The notes: generated from the letters alone by a model not told the origin. DNA of 64,000 nt from Torymus aiolomorphi (GCA_036365515.1 CM070877.1:89971522-90035521); one strand, 5' to 3'. Shown: positions 46,476-57,290, counted from the first letter of the stretch. Translations and numbers: made by a program.

Positions 46476-47774
46476 GTTTTGCAAACAAATTACGAGTGTT
46501 GGGTACATAAATAATAGAATTAAAAAAATTAGAACCTAATGTAACAGGAGAAATTCTAACAGAATATAAAACTAGATTAAAAACCGTCATACTCAGTAGT
46601 TTTAAAAAAGGATTAAAACAAGAAATTAGAATCAAACTCGGAGAACACCAAGACATGGATAACGCAGTACAAAAAGCAATTGAAATAGAATCAAACTTAA
46701 AAAAGCAAAATAGCTTAAGAAATGATACTACAAGCATATTGTTTAATTTCGAAACTCCAATTCCAAACACAATTAAACAAGTTTTTTGCCAATTATGTAA
46801 GAAAATAAATCACGAAGCATTATTTTGCATGAAAGCTTCATGTGTTTATTGCAAAAGTAAGGAGCATGTATAATATCATTGCAGAACAGCTAAACACGTA
46901 ACAAAATTAATTTGCAAATTGTGTAGTATGGAAGGCCACTCAATAGATGCGTGTAAGTTAAATAAGATGCAGAGTAATCATTGTCAATACTGCCAAAATA
47001 TGGGGCACGAGGTTACGCAATGTCCTACTATTACAGAATACGAGCTGTGTTGGAGATGTAAGGAAAGAGGACACGATCCGCTTACGTGTAATAATTCGGT
47101 AAGAATTACGGAAGTATGCGACGCCTGTGGCAGCGCGTCACACACAGCTAAAAATTGCCCGTCAGCATTGTGTAAGAGGTGCAACAACCTCGGGCATTTA
47201 ATGAAATACTGCACGATAAACAAAGGAACGATATGGTGCGCGATAGGTGCGGATGAAGGTCACGAAACCGCGGATTGCGAGAGCGTAAAAGTTTTAATTA
47301 TGCAAAATAGACAACAAAACTCTCAGAATAAAGAAGTTTGTCAATTTTACGAGATGCATTCAGCAAAAACTTGTAGGAAAATAAGCAATAACCAACAAGG
47401 TACATTCCCAAGTAACAATTACAATACCTTAAATAAATGCTATGAACATCGAGATAAAAATAGGAATGGATTTTTTCGAACAAATAACCAGAACAGCAGT
47501 CATTTTTCAAGGAATTCAAACAGTAATTATCGGGGGAACTTTAATACACAAAGTATAAAATGCGAATATTGTAATTTCACCGGGCACACATTGGAAGATT
47601 GTAGAAAATTAAAAAATCTGACGGCACAAATAAATGCTCTTTTTGCAATTAAAATGGACATCAAATAAACAATTGCCATGAAATCAAGATGCTACAAAAT
47701 AAATTAGATACATTTTGTAAGATTTGTAAAAACACGAATCACACAACTGAGGAATGTGCGTCGCGATCAGTACT
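46476..47774 (+). pseudogene. Gypsy Gag, capsid end and zinc-knuckle array
   Basis: CFANKLRVLG, a stop, then LEPNVTGEILTEYKTRLKTV and FKKGLKQEIRIKLGEH complete the capsid. From 46787 to 47757 follow CCHC knuckles. Nine are regular in spacing, e.g. CQLCKKINHEALFC, CKLCSMEGHSIDAC, CQYCQNMGHEVTQC, CWRCKERGHDPLTC, CDACGSASHTAKNC, CKRCNNLGHLMKYC, CEYCNFTGHTLEDC and CKICKNTNHTTEEC. One of the nine (47 kb start, near 46845) contains a stop. Two more are degenerate (near 47240 and 47338). Typical Gypsy Gags have one or two. Stops at 46871 and 47666 break the frame. Confidence 0.8.
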
Positions 47775-47978
47775 TAATCAACAAACTTCGGAAAACTAAC
47801 AAATTCTTCTGGAAATGAGGGAACTAGAAGGATTAACAAAAAACCACTTGAAAATAACGCAGATATTAAAATAAGTACATTTAATGGCGATAATATTACG
47901 AACATAAATCGCAACAAAGGGAAAGATACGGACATTGATTTATTAATTACAAAGAATTTTAGCGATATTAATGAAAAT
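47775..47978 (+). other. Gag-Pol junction region
   Basis: Asn/Lys-rich, broken frames between the knuckles and the protease. There is no clear slippery site. Confidence 0.35.
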
Positions 47979-48536
47979 ATGAAGGAAAATCAGGAAGCTA
48001 ACAAATTGGAAGAAAAAAATGTTAACAAAATCAATTTTAACGAACCCGAAATAAATAGTGTTGAAAAGGAAAAAATACAAGAAAGAATAATGGCGACCAA
48101 GATTGCAATGTATTTTCTGAAGTTGGAAAACTTACTTCAGTATATCGAAATAGAGAATCATTATACAAATAAAATATGTAATTTACTCGTAGATAGTGGA
48201 GCTCAATTAAATATTATCAAAGGAAATCAAATACCTTCTAACATAATTTTGGAAAATAGAAAAATTCGTTTATCCGGTATCACAGATAAAACTATTGAGA
48301 CATTAGGAGTAATAAAAATGAAAATCAATGGACTAAATATTGATTTTCATGTTGCACCAGAAGATTTTTGCCTACCCTACGACGGAATTTTAGGAATTAA
48401 AATTCTTACTGAACAAAAATTAAGACTAGATGAGGGTTATTTACAAATAAATAATAATAGAATCAACCTAAAACCAGCCCATAAACTAAATCATAATCTT
48501 AATATAGTAACTGAAAACCTACAAAAAAACGGATAA
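47979..48536 (+). CDS. Gypsy aspartic protease region
   Basis: 185 open codons. NLLVDSGAQLNIIKGNQI is the retropepsin active site (DSG). IRLSGITDKTIETLGVIKMK is the flap region and LPYDGILGIKILTEQ holds the conserved ILG(x) strand. The frame closes at 48534; in relatives protease is fused to RT, here a Glu/Asn-rich spacer with stops intervenes. Confidence 0.8.
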   Translation: MKENQEANKLEEKNVNKINFNEPEINSVEKEKIQERIMATKIAMYFLKLENLLQYIEIENHYTNKICNLLVDSGAQLNIIKGNQIPSNIILENRKIRLSGITDKTIETLGVIKMKINGLNIDFHVAPEDFCLPYDGILGIKILTEQKLRLDEGYLQINNNRINLKPAHKLNHNLNIVTENLQKNG

Positions 48537-49155
48537 AGAAATCAAACCAAGAGTAACAATAGAACAAAAGGAATTTTTAAAGAAAATGTTGAAAGATACG
48601 AATGAAAAACAAAATTCAACACCTGTAATTCATAGGGATTGTGAACAAGTAATACAAATAAACGAAAAAACTGAAAATTTTCAAATTGAGGATGAAATGG
48701 AGAAATCATCTTGTTTAATATCTTATGAACCTGAGTTAATCAATAAAAATGAAGTAAATATAAATTCAGAAATAACATTATATGATGACTTTATGAAAAT
48801 TTTAAATACGATTCCAATATTAGAGGCAGAAGGAAAGGGTTTAAAAAAAAAAATGTTAAATGAAATTCTACCAGAAAATATAAATGATTAACATTATGAG
48901 GAAATTTTGGAAAATGACGAAAATAATATTAAGTCATTAATAAGTAATATTAATATTGCTTTTGAAAATAATGACCAAGCAAACGATTTTGAGAAAATCG
49001 AATCAACAGATTATAAACAATTTTTGACAATAATGAATAAAAAGATTGAAGTAGATTTAGAAGATTATAATAAACTCTATGGAAATGAAAAAGAATATAG
49101 CTTTATATCTTATGAAATAGACAATTTACCTTAAGGTTTTCAGATAACAGAAGAC
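48537..49155 (+). pseudogene. PR-RT spacer of Gypsy Pol
   Basis: Two open pieces (48586-48891 and 48907-49134) rich in Asn, Glu and Lys, separated by stops. They hold no recognisable domain and are probably a fast-evolving Pol linker. Confidence 0.45.
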
Positions 49156-51309
49156 TTGAATATAGATGAAAATGAAATTTTAAATTTAGGATCAATAAAT
49201 TTTATAGGAAAAAATGAGTCAGTACAAGATTTTAAAGAATATAATAGAGAAGAAAGATTATTAGAAAAAATATGTTACGAAAACTTGCCTGAAAATAGTA
49301 AAACAATGATTAAGGATCTAGTATTGAAAAATAAGGATATATTTTGGCTAGAGGGAGACAGTTTAGGATCATGTAATGTAGAACAACATGAAATAAATTT
49401 AAGAGATGATAAACCCGTATACGTAAAGCAATTTCCTTTACCTCATAAATTAAAAGAAATCGCGATAGAGGAAACTCAAAAATTAATAACAAATGACCTA
49501 GTTCGAAACTCAAAAAGTGCTTTTAACGCTCCAGCATGGATTGTAGCAAAAAAACAGTTAGCAGACGGAAAAAAACGATGGCGTTTAGTAATAGATTACA
49601 GAAAACTCAACGAAAAGACAATTCCAGATCCATATTTACTCCCAAACATTACAGAAATATTCGATCAATTGGGGAAAACTAAGTTTTATCACGTTATAGA
49701 TTTAAAGTCGGGATTTCACCAAATTCCTATGAAACCAAGTGATATACATAAAACTGCATTTAGCATCAACCCATTGGGACGTTTTGAATTTCGAGTATTA
49801 CCTTTCGGATTAAGAAACTCACCGCGTACATTTCAAAGAGTTTTAAATACAGTCTTAGGCGATTTAATCGGTAAGATATGCTTCGTATTCACCGACGATA
49901 TAATTATTTTTGGCGAAACTATGACAGAAGCCAACGAAAGATTCAATACAGTTGCACAAAAATTACGAGAAGCGAATTTAACACTAGAACCAGAAAAATG
50001 TGAATTTTTTAAAAAAGGAGTATGTTATTTAGGTCACATTATTAATGAACACGGAATAAAACCTGATCCAAAGAAAATAGAAGCAGTAAAGAAATTTCCT
50101 ACACCGAAAAATGTTAAAAATATTAGAGAGTTTCTAGGGCTTTCAGGTTACTATAGAAGATTTATAAAAAATTACGCAAAAGTAACAAAACCCTTAAATA
50201 TATTGCTAGAAAAAGACGTGAAGTTTCATTGGGAAAAAGACCAACAAAAAGCCTTTGAGGAAATCAAAGCATTATTATGCACAGCACCAATCTTAGAATA
50301 TCCACGTTTTGATGAACCATTCGTTATTACAATAGATGCTTCGAATTCTGCTTTAGGTGCAGTTTTGTCGCAAGGAAAAATTGGCAAAGACCCAGCGATA
50401 GCTTACGCATCACGAAGTCTGCATAAAGTGGAAACTAAATATCACACCTATGAAAAGGAAGCATTGGCAATAATGTTTGCCATAAAAACGTTTAAAAATT
50501 ACATATATGGAAACAAATTCACAATAGTTACTGATCACAAACTGCTGTTATGGTTAAGATCAGCTGATAATAATACAAGAGTCCAAAAATGGAGACTAAA
50601 ACTATCAGATTATGAATTTGATATCGTATACAAACCAGGAAAACAGAACGCAAATGCAGATGCTCTATCTAGGAATCCAGTAGAGATATTTGTTATTACC
50701 AGAGCACAAAATAAGAAAATATTAAATAAAAATAACGAACAACCTAGAATTCTTAGTAACGATGACAAAATGAAAGTAATGAATGAAGATAGACAGAAAA
50801 TTAAAGGAAAAAGGGGCAGACCTAGGAAAAATAACAAAAAAATGACTACGGGTAGAAAAAAAGAGAAAATTGAGGAAAACAAAGAAAATATACCGGAAAT
50901 TAATAATATCATTTATTCTAAAAATTCTATACAATTTAGAAACGATAACATTGTTCATTTAATAAATTTAAAAGGAAAATCATTAGATAAAAATACTGAA
51001 TTATTAATCAAAAGTAAAAACATAAAACCAAAACTATCACTTACAAAAGATAATATAGATATAATAAATATAGAGAATAAAAAATTATTTATGTTATACA
51101 TAGATACGTCCGTATCATGTAAATTAATAAAAGAAAATTTAGCGAAATTATTTAATCAATTAAAAGAATTATTAATTACTAAGAATATATGTATTTATAG
51201 TATTTCTAGAGATATAGAAATTTTAAATATAAGTTGGTTAGAAATAGAGGAAGTATTAAAAGAAATATTTAGCAATATAAATATAAAGGTAATAATATGT
51301 AAAAATTGA
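49156..51309 (+). CDS. Gypsy reverse transcriptase and RNase H with AT-hook tail
   Basis: 717 open codons. RT blocks: APAWIVAKKQLADGKKRWRL, VIDYRKLNEKTIPDPYLLPN, FYHVIDLKSGFHQIPM (first Asp), FEFRVLPFGLRNSPRTFQRV and CFVFTDDIIIFG. The box is FTDD rather than the common YxDD, but both Asp remain. RNase H: FVITIDASNSALGAVLSQ, YHTYEKEALAIMF, FTIVTDHKLLLWL and GKQNANADALSRNP. The last ~200 residues are AT-codon-rich with an AT-hook-like KGKRGRPRKNNKK (50803-50845). The chain stops at 51307 just before integrase. All visible catalytic residues are intact. Confidence 0.9.
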   Translation: MNIDENEILNLGSINFIGKNESVQDFKEYNREERLLEKICYENLPENSKTMIKDLVLKNKDIFWLEGDSLGSCNVEQHEINLRDDKPVYVKQFPLPHKLKEIAIEETQKLITNDLVRNSKSAFNAPAWIVAKKQLADGKKRWRLVIDYRKLNEKTIPDPYLLPNITEIFDQLGKTKFYHVIDLKSGFHQIPMKPSDIHKTAFSINPLGRFEFRVLPFGLRNSPRTFQRVLNTVLGDLIGKICFVFTDDIIIFGETMTEANERFNTVAQKLREANLTLEPEKCEFFKKGVCYLGHIINEHGIKPDPKKIEAVKKFPTPKNVKNIREFLGLSGYYRRFIKNYAKVTKPLNILLEKDVKFHWEKDQQKAFEEIKALLCTAPILEYPRFDEPFVITIDASNSALGAVLSQGKIGKDPAIAYASRSLHKVETKYHTYEKEALAIMFAIKTFKNYIYGNKFTIVTDHKLLLWLRSADNNTRVQKWRLKLSDYEFDIVYKPGKQNANADALSRNPVEIFVITRAQNKKILNKNNEQPRILSNDDKMKVMNEDRQKIKGKRGRPRKNNKKMTTGRKKEKIEENKENIPEINNIIYSKNSIQFRNDNIVHLINLKGKSLDKNTELLIKSKNIKPKLSLTKDNIDIINIENKKLFMLYIDTSVSCKLIKENLAKLFNQLKELLITKNICIYSISRDIEILNISWLEIEEVLKEIFSNINIKVIICKN

Positions 51310-51331
51310 AGACAGGGATAAAATTTTTAAC

Positions 51332-52353
51332 ATGTATCACTCCTCTATGATAGAAGGACATTCAGATGTAAATAGAACATGTAATAGACTTAAGGAAAAA
51401 TATTTTTGGGAAAACTTAAAATCAGACATCCAAAATAGAATAAAAAAATGCGAAGATTGTCAAAGAAATAAATTAAAGCGGAAAAAGACTAAACAACCAA
51501 TGATTATCACAGATACACCGGGGAAAACATTCGATAAAATCGCAATGGATATTGTAGGACCATTTAACATTACTAAAAATAATAATAAATATATTTTATC
51601 TATACAGGATCAATTATCAAAATTTGTAATTTTAGTATGTTTAAAAGATCAAACAGTAGCATCGGTTTCAGATGCTTTTATAAAAAGATTTATATGTATA
51701 TTTGGATGTCCAAGATAGTACTAACCGATAGAGGGGCAAATTTCACAAGTAAAATAATGAAACAGATAGCTAAAAGGTTTTAATTTGATAAAATTGAAAC
51801 TACAGCTTTCTCACCGCAATCTAATGGTTCATTAGAAAGAGCACACCACCCGTTGTGTGAATATTTAAAAAATTTTTCTACAAAGAAATATGAATGGGAT
51901 GAACTATTAGATTTTGCACAATTTCATTATAATACTAGTGTACATACTAGCCAACAATTCACACCATATGAACTAGTTTTTGCCTGTCCTGATAGAATTC
52001 CGTCTAGCGAACCAGTAAAAAAATCAGAATTATTACCGACCTATAATGGATATTTAGAAAAACTGATTAATAATATGAGAGAAATTGCCTTAATAGCAAA
52101 ACAAAAATTAATAATGTCAAAAGAAAAATCAAAGATATATTATGACAGATTTATTAACCCAAGAGAATTTAAAATGGGAGACAAAGTATGGTTGATCAAA
52201 GAACCTAAACCAGGAAAACTCGAAAAAGATCACTATCAAGGCCCTTTTGAAATTTTAAAAGTAAACGAAAATAATAGCATGGTTATAGATTACAAGGGAA
52301 AGGCAAAAACAGTGCATGCAAATAAATTAAGCCTTGTTAATAATAAAAAATAA
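51332..52353 (+). pseudogene. Gypsy integrase
   Basis: HHCC domain HSSMIEGHSDVNRTCNRLKE then KYFWENLKSD..CEDCQRNK. The core has Asp in IAMDIVGPFNI. Then a frameshift/stop at 51716 interrupts before LTDRGANFTS (second Asp), with a further stop at 51781. Glu lies in NGSLERAHHPLC. The C-terminal GPY/F-like module reads FKMGDKVWLIKEPKPGKLEK then DHYQGPFEIL. The final frame runs from 51853 to 52353. Catalytic D, D and E are all visible but in separate frames. Confidence 0.85.
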
Positions 52354-54239
52354 TAACATAACATTTTTGTTTTAGGATATGGACAACATAATCAATATTA
52401 ACATCTATCATAATCTCTTCTTATTTTTCCAAATTTAATACAGCAATAGAGAATTATAATTGCAGCTGAACTTTTCCATTTGAAGCAAAACCATCCTACT
52501 TCTTGGTGAACTAACCCTAAGGTGATCCAGATTTTACCAAATATACAATTTAAAATTACAACCACTTATCCGTTTGTCTACAATTGTTTGTATCAACTTG
52601 TCAGAATTTTGTGAAAAGCAACTATATTTCCTAAGAAAGTTAATAATTTTATAAAAATGCGATCGGAATAATATAAGTTTGAATAATGAAATTCTAAGAA
52701 ATTTTTTACGAAGACAGCAAAAAGATTCACACACGCAAGATTTTAGAAGTAATGCTACGACTAACAATAACATCGTTGAAAATTAAAAAAAAAAATATAC
52801 ATTGTTCTTTTCTTTTTTAACAACAACAACAAAAATATTGCGATTACATATTAAAATACCTCAGTGAAACAAGCAAACGTTTTATTTGTAAAAATGATGT
52901 GTTATTAAATAATAGAAATATTTAATTAATTATTTAGTCACAAAGTAGAAAACATTTCAGGGATCAATTTAATAACTTATTATTCTATCTATAGCTTTGA
53001 ATAAGAAATTATAGAACTAATCCAAAGGAAAAAGAGAAAAAACTATTCCTAAACCTTGCAACCCTATCAAACATAGATAAAAATAATTTGACTGTAATTT
53101 TATGCAAAATTAAGCTGTATTTGCCTTCAGAAAAATTGTTCGCACTTATAAGAACAAAAGGAAGAAATCAGGTAGCTATACTCACATTGCTAAGATTATA
53201 TCGAATATAATGTATTGGAAGTGATCAGTTTCATCATATACTGACATGATCATCCTACAAGATACACTATTCGGCACTGTATTGAGTAAAACAAATACTC
53301 TATAATGCAAATATGTGAATAGTACTCATGCCAGGAAAAAAAAATCTTGAGTTCTAAAATGAACATTGAAATGGCTGAAAATTTCCGGGAAAAAAAAAGC
53401 AATACAATGATGCATAAGAGCAATAACAAGTCAAAATTAACAAAAATCACTCCGTCCTATTAACCTTCCTTTTTATCAAAAATACTTGCTAATATAATTA
53501 AATTTTTCTTTTGGAAATAATTATAATTTTTCTCAGTATACGGTTGAAAAATATTTTTTTTATAATGATAATATCAAAAACCCTTTAATGTTATTCTACT
53601 TAAACAAAGAGGAAAAAATAATATATCTTTTACCAAATATCTCAGCAGGGAGGGAAGTGAATGATCACTTGAATCATTCCCTATTATATATTTCTCCTCA
53701 CATTTTATTTATTACAAAATTATTTAATACACGCATTATTTCTAAACTCAGTTAATCAATGACTTTAATTTATGTAAAACCAGCAAAACAACAAAATTAT
53801 TACACATTAACGATAATAAAATAATTTAATTAATATCAAGATATATGTTCCTATACAAATTCTAATGCATAACGTATGCTATATTGCTTCCTCCTAGAGG
53901 AAGCTTTGTGATATTTATTACGTAACGTTTTATTAATCAATTGTTATATAAAATTAAAACCGTAGGTTTAGTGTAGTCTAGTGTTAGGAACATAATAAAT
54001 GATTTACTTTATAGAAATTTATAGACGATACGAAATTTTGTTTAAATTTATTGAATTTTTATTATTGTTTTTGTTATTGCTTATATCTATAAATTTTTAT
54101 TATGGATTTAATGATATGAATTTTTATTATTGTTTTTATTATTTGAATTGTTAGTATTATTGAACCTTTTGTAACAAGAAATTACTGATGGTTCAACTAT
54201 TCCTATAATTGTTGAATCTCTACGATATTCAACAGTCTA
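52354..54239 (+). pseudogene. env-position region, decayed
   Basis: 1.9 kb between integrase and the first polypurine tract, where errantivirus-like Gypsy elements carry env. A possible splice acceptor (ttttgttttag, 52365-52375) precedes an ATG at 52379. Only short pieces are open. Near 54045-54110 a hydrophobic segment (FIEFLLLFLLLLISINFYYG) could be a membrane anchor. No glycoprotein motif was recognised, so an env origin is only positional inference. The small hairpin at 53886 lies here. Confidence 0.35.
53886..53904. repeat. 19-nt perfect hairpin, reverse copy of the one at 2477
   Basis: gcttcctc-cta-gaggaagc followed by tttgtgat; the reverse complement of 2470-2495. Confidence 0.6.
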
Positions 54240-54250
54240 AGGGGGGAGGT

Positions 54251-54520
54251 GTTACGTCCATAACGTATCCTTAAATTCCATTTGATATTCATACTCTCAT
54301 CAGTAATTTCTTGATCCACAAAATTATGTGATTGCAAATTTATTGACACCCATGTATCAACTAGTATAGAGAAAAAATTGCAACACAAGGAAATTGTAAA
54401 CATCCTTCTACGAAATGAACCACAATTTTAAACGAATCCTATTGAAATTATTTAAAAATTTCTCAAAAGATTTTATGAAAGACGTTGTTGTAATTTGAAA
54501 TTATTGTAACAGAAAATTAC
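54251..54520 (+). repeat. diverged partial second LTR start upstream of the 3' LTR
   Basis: The unit ttgaatctctacgatattca - aca.tctaagggggg - TGTTACGTC occurs twice (54213-54259 and 54546-54592). The first is followed by about 150-250 bp that resemble the LTR start only loosely (tgttacgtccataacgtatc, later caaaattatgtgattgcaaa). It looks like a tandem duplication of the tract plus LTR start, or an older hybrid. Confidence 0.6.
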
Positions 54521-54571
54521 TGATGGCTAACTATTATTATACTTGTTGAATCTCTACGATATTCAACAATC

Positions 54572-54583
54572 TAAGGGGGGCAG
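54572..54583 (+). promoter_or_regulatory. Gypsy polypurine tract
   Basis: aaggggggcag abuts the 3' LTR. Confidence 0.75.
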
Positions 54584-55385
54584 TGTTACGTCTGTGACGT
54601 ATCTCTAAATTCAATTTAACAATGCATATTTATCACCAGTAATTTTCTGACATACAAATGTCGTATATGTCGTATATGTTTAATGACGTTATTAAATCTC
54701 AATATTCATTTCTTTGACCCACAAAACGATGCGAGTGCGAATTTTAACAGTATACAGCAATTTCGGCTACGCAACAGCCAGCGTGACGTAGCGAGCCACT
54801 GACCTTGTGAAACCAACCGCTCATCGCAACTTTGTTTCGAATCAGCACTTTTAAATGTGAAATCGAAATGATGATATTTAAATGTTTACTAAATTTGTTT
54901 AAAAAGATGATTTTGACTCAGCGTCAAAATCATCTTTAACCCAAATTAGCCGCTTAATAAATACGGCGACTCTCAACACATAAATCAGTCATCGTGAAAA
55001 GATCGCGAACTCCGTACAACTCCAGTCGACAAAAGGAGTAGCGAATATTTTATACGGGTCAAATACCCTACATTAAATTACGAAGAGAATTTCTTATATC
55101 AATAATTTCAATAACATATCGGTACTAATTAATCGCGCATACTACGCATCTATTTATCCATCAATCGAACCAATCAAATATAATTAGTTGTAAAGCACTA
55201 GCGATTTTGTATCAATTCATTGTAAAAGTTCATTTATTTAATTGTTAAATAATTAGAAGGGAAATTGATTGAATCTGCAGCAGTGTATTTATTTCTAAAC
55301 CCTCAACAGGAAAAAGGTAAATAAGCCAAAATATATTTAACAATACACTTATAAGAGTAGATTCCTCGACACTCAAGACGTAACA
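54584..55385 (+). repeat. Gypsy 3' LTR (802 bp)
   Basis: Complete TGTTACGTC..GACGTAACA ends. It carries ~48 bp (54930-54980, containing aataaatacggcgactctca) missing from the 5' LTR, plus scattered substitutions, so the insertion is not very recent. Confidence 0.9.
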
Positions 55386-55600
55386 TTGCAATGAATTGCA
55401 TTTTGGCTTATTTTTATATGGTATATTATTCTCAACAAAAACTGTTTGAATATCAGATGATTAATTACAACAAAATGAAAAGCATATATTATTATGGCCA
55501 ATTCACACATAGTTATAAAATAACTTCATATATTTAAGAGTATTGACATGAGCGTGTATTGGACTGTAAATAGTCATTCTTTTCGTTTTCTTTTGAGTAT
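55386..55600 (-). repeat. dispersed repeat A, copy 2, inverted
   Basis: The reverse complement contains catctgatattcaaacagtt and ataagccaaaatgcaatt, as in copies at 42.6 and 56.9 kb. The Gypsy element therefore sits between inverted copies of this repeat. Confidence 0.6.
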
Positions 55601-55654
55601 TATATTTATGCTTTTCATGTATCCTATATATAATACAACAAGATATTTCTATAT

Positions 55655-55853
55655 AACTTACAGCGAAAGCAGAAACTCATACAGTATTGTTCTATGCTAC
55701 TCGAAGATTAAAATATAGCTTACAGTTTGTACGCTAAATGAAGCAGTAAATTTCAAACAGTATTATATTTACTACATGGCCTTTTACAAACTGTAAGCTA
55801 TATTTCAATGATTAATAGCGATACTGCATGGGTTTCTTCTTTTGCTGCAAGTT
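55655..55853. repeat. inverted repeat with ~75-bp arms
   Basis: aatatagcttacagtttgta at about 55712 and tacaaactgtaagctatatt at about 55786 are exact inverses; outside these, similarity continues (cgaaagcagaaactc / gggtttcttcttttgct). It may be the centre of a fold-back element whose arms are repeat A. Confidence 0.6.
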
Positions 55854-55858
55854 ATATA

Positions 55859-56860
55859 CAGTGGAGCACGGTTATTACGAACACGCTTAACACGAAAGGT
55901 CGGTTAACCCGAATAAAACTGAAGGTCCCGATTTATTATAATATTTTCCCATGTATTTTCTTTCTGATAACACGAACTGAAAATCGGTTAGCACGAACAG
56001 TCAGTCGTATGTCAATAGTCAAGCAAGCAATATGACGGCAGTTACGTCTTCTAGAAAACGTAAACAATCAGCGCTATCGCTTGAAACGAAAGTACATTTA
56101 ATTAATGTTGTCGCCGAAGGCAGTAAAACAAAAACTCAAATCTGTCAAGAGTTTGTTATTCCAAAATCAACGTTATCTACCATCTTAAAAAATCGAGAAA
56201 AAATTCTGAAAGATTATGAATCCAACAAATTTGAACCAGATTGCAAACGTTCCAGAACATCGAAGTATGAAGATTTGGAATCTGCTCTTTTACTTTGGTT
56301 CAAACAAGCTCGATCTGAGAATGTGCCGATAAGTGGACCATTGTTGGTGAGTTTAAAGCTAATTCTAGATGGTTAGAAAGATTTAAAAAAAGGAACCAAA
56401 TTGTGTTTAAAAGTGTGTGTGGAGAATCTAACTCAGTGACAGCAGATATGACAAACGAGTGGCTCCAACAAAGATTACCATCATTATTAAAAGATTTCTC
56501 AAATCGTTGAAGAGACTGTTTTACAAAATGAAGAGAATGAGACTATTTTAGATGTTCGAACTGTTTCAGAGACACTTTGTATGCTGCGAAAAATTCGAAA
56601 TTTTTTTCAAGTTAATGCACTTGATGAACAATTTTTAGAACAGTTTGATTGTTTAGAACAATTTGTTGAAAACGAAATAATTAAAAATAGTACGCAGGAA
56701 AGAATAACTGATTATTCTAATGTTAATATTTAATTTTGATTATACAATTAATAAAATTTGTTCTAACGCCAAAATTTTGTTCAGTTCTTTTAACACGAAC
56801 TTCGGTTATCACGAATAAAAGTTCTAGTTCCTTGAAGTTCGTGTTAACCGTGCTCCACTG
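55859..56860 (+). mobile_element. Tigger/pogo-like element, 1002 bp, internally deleted
   Basis: The ends CAGTGGAGCACGGTTA and TAACCGTGCTCCACTG are perfect TIRs, and TA is duplicated at 55857-55858 and 56861-56862. The transposase has lost its catalytic core, so the copy is non-autonomous. Confidence 0.9.
56032..56376 (+). pseudogene. Tigger transposase, DNA-binding domain remnant
   Basis: ATG 56032: SRKRKQSALSLETKVHLINV then VAEGSKTKTQICQEFVIPKS is a CENP-B N-terminal helix-turn-helix. YEDLESALLLWFKQARSENV then PISGPLL starts the CENP-B/Tc5-type second domain. The frame ends at 56376. Later pieces to ~56733 (DVRTVSETLCMLRKIRNFFQ and QFDCLEQFVENEI) match the C-terminal tail seen in Tigger proteins. 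The DDE core is missing. The remaining open frame could encode a 114-residue DNA-binding protein. Confidence 0.75.
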
Positions 56861-56862
56861 TA

Positions 56863-57290
56863 ACAATAACTTGTACTTTTACGTATAGATAACTTGCAAT
56901 CTATACATATTAAATTAAACAAAAATAAACTGTTTCAATCGAAGACATGCACTTGTCAATACTCTTTAATATGCAAAGTTATTCCATTGCTTGTGCTGAA
57001 TCAACTGATATTCAATCTGTTTCTGTTGAGGATAATGTAGGTACCTTAGAAATATAAGCCAAAATGCAATTAGTTAAATTATAAGAGACTCGTTGAATGT
57101 AGTCTAGTCTTATATGCTTATTACGTGGGTAGTAATATGCTATTGCATCTTTATCTAATAAAAAATTTAATTAAATTTTGATATTATATCTAAATATTGT
57201 TATTATGCTAGTACTGGTTTACTTGGATAGTGGCAGGTGTAAAGTCATGTAATGTCAGTGTTCTTTCATACTACCACACGGGTCATAAAA
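56863..57290 (+). repeat. dispersed repeat A, copy 3
   Basis: Matches 42560-43100 in direct orientation with many substitutions and gaps (gatattcaatctgtttctgt, ataagccaaaatgcaattag). Confidence 0.6.

Larger units (their letters stand above)
43129..55385 (+). mobile_element. Gypsy (Metaviridae-type) LTR retrotransposon, 12.3 kb
   Basis: LTRs at 43129-43882 and 54584-55385 with 9-bp perfect termini TGTTACGTC/GACGTAACA, and a 4-bp duplication TTGC (43125-43128, 55386-55389). Gag, protease, RT-RNase H and integrase appear in Gypsy order (RT before IN), followed by a 1.9-kb env-position region. A palindromic PLE derivative sits in gag. It is inactive through stops and frameshifts in gag, PR-RT spacer and IN. 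Confidence 0.9.

Noticed and set aside
50610..50958. Hydrophobic minus-strand frames opposite Gypsy Pol
   Set aside because: Antisense shadows of an A-rich coding strand, which yields Phe/Leu/Ile-rich translations.
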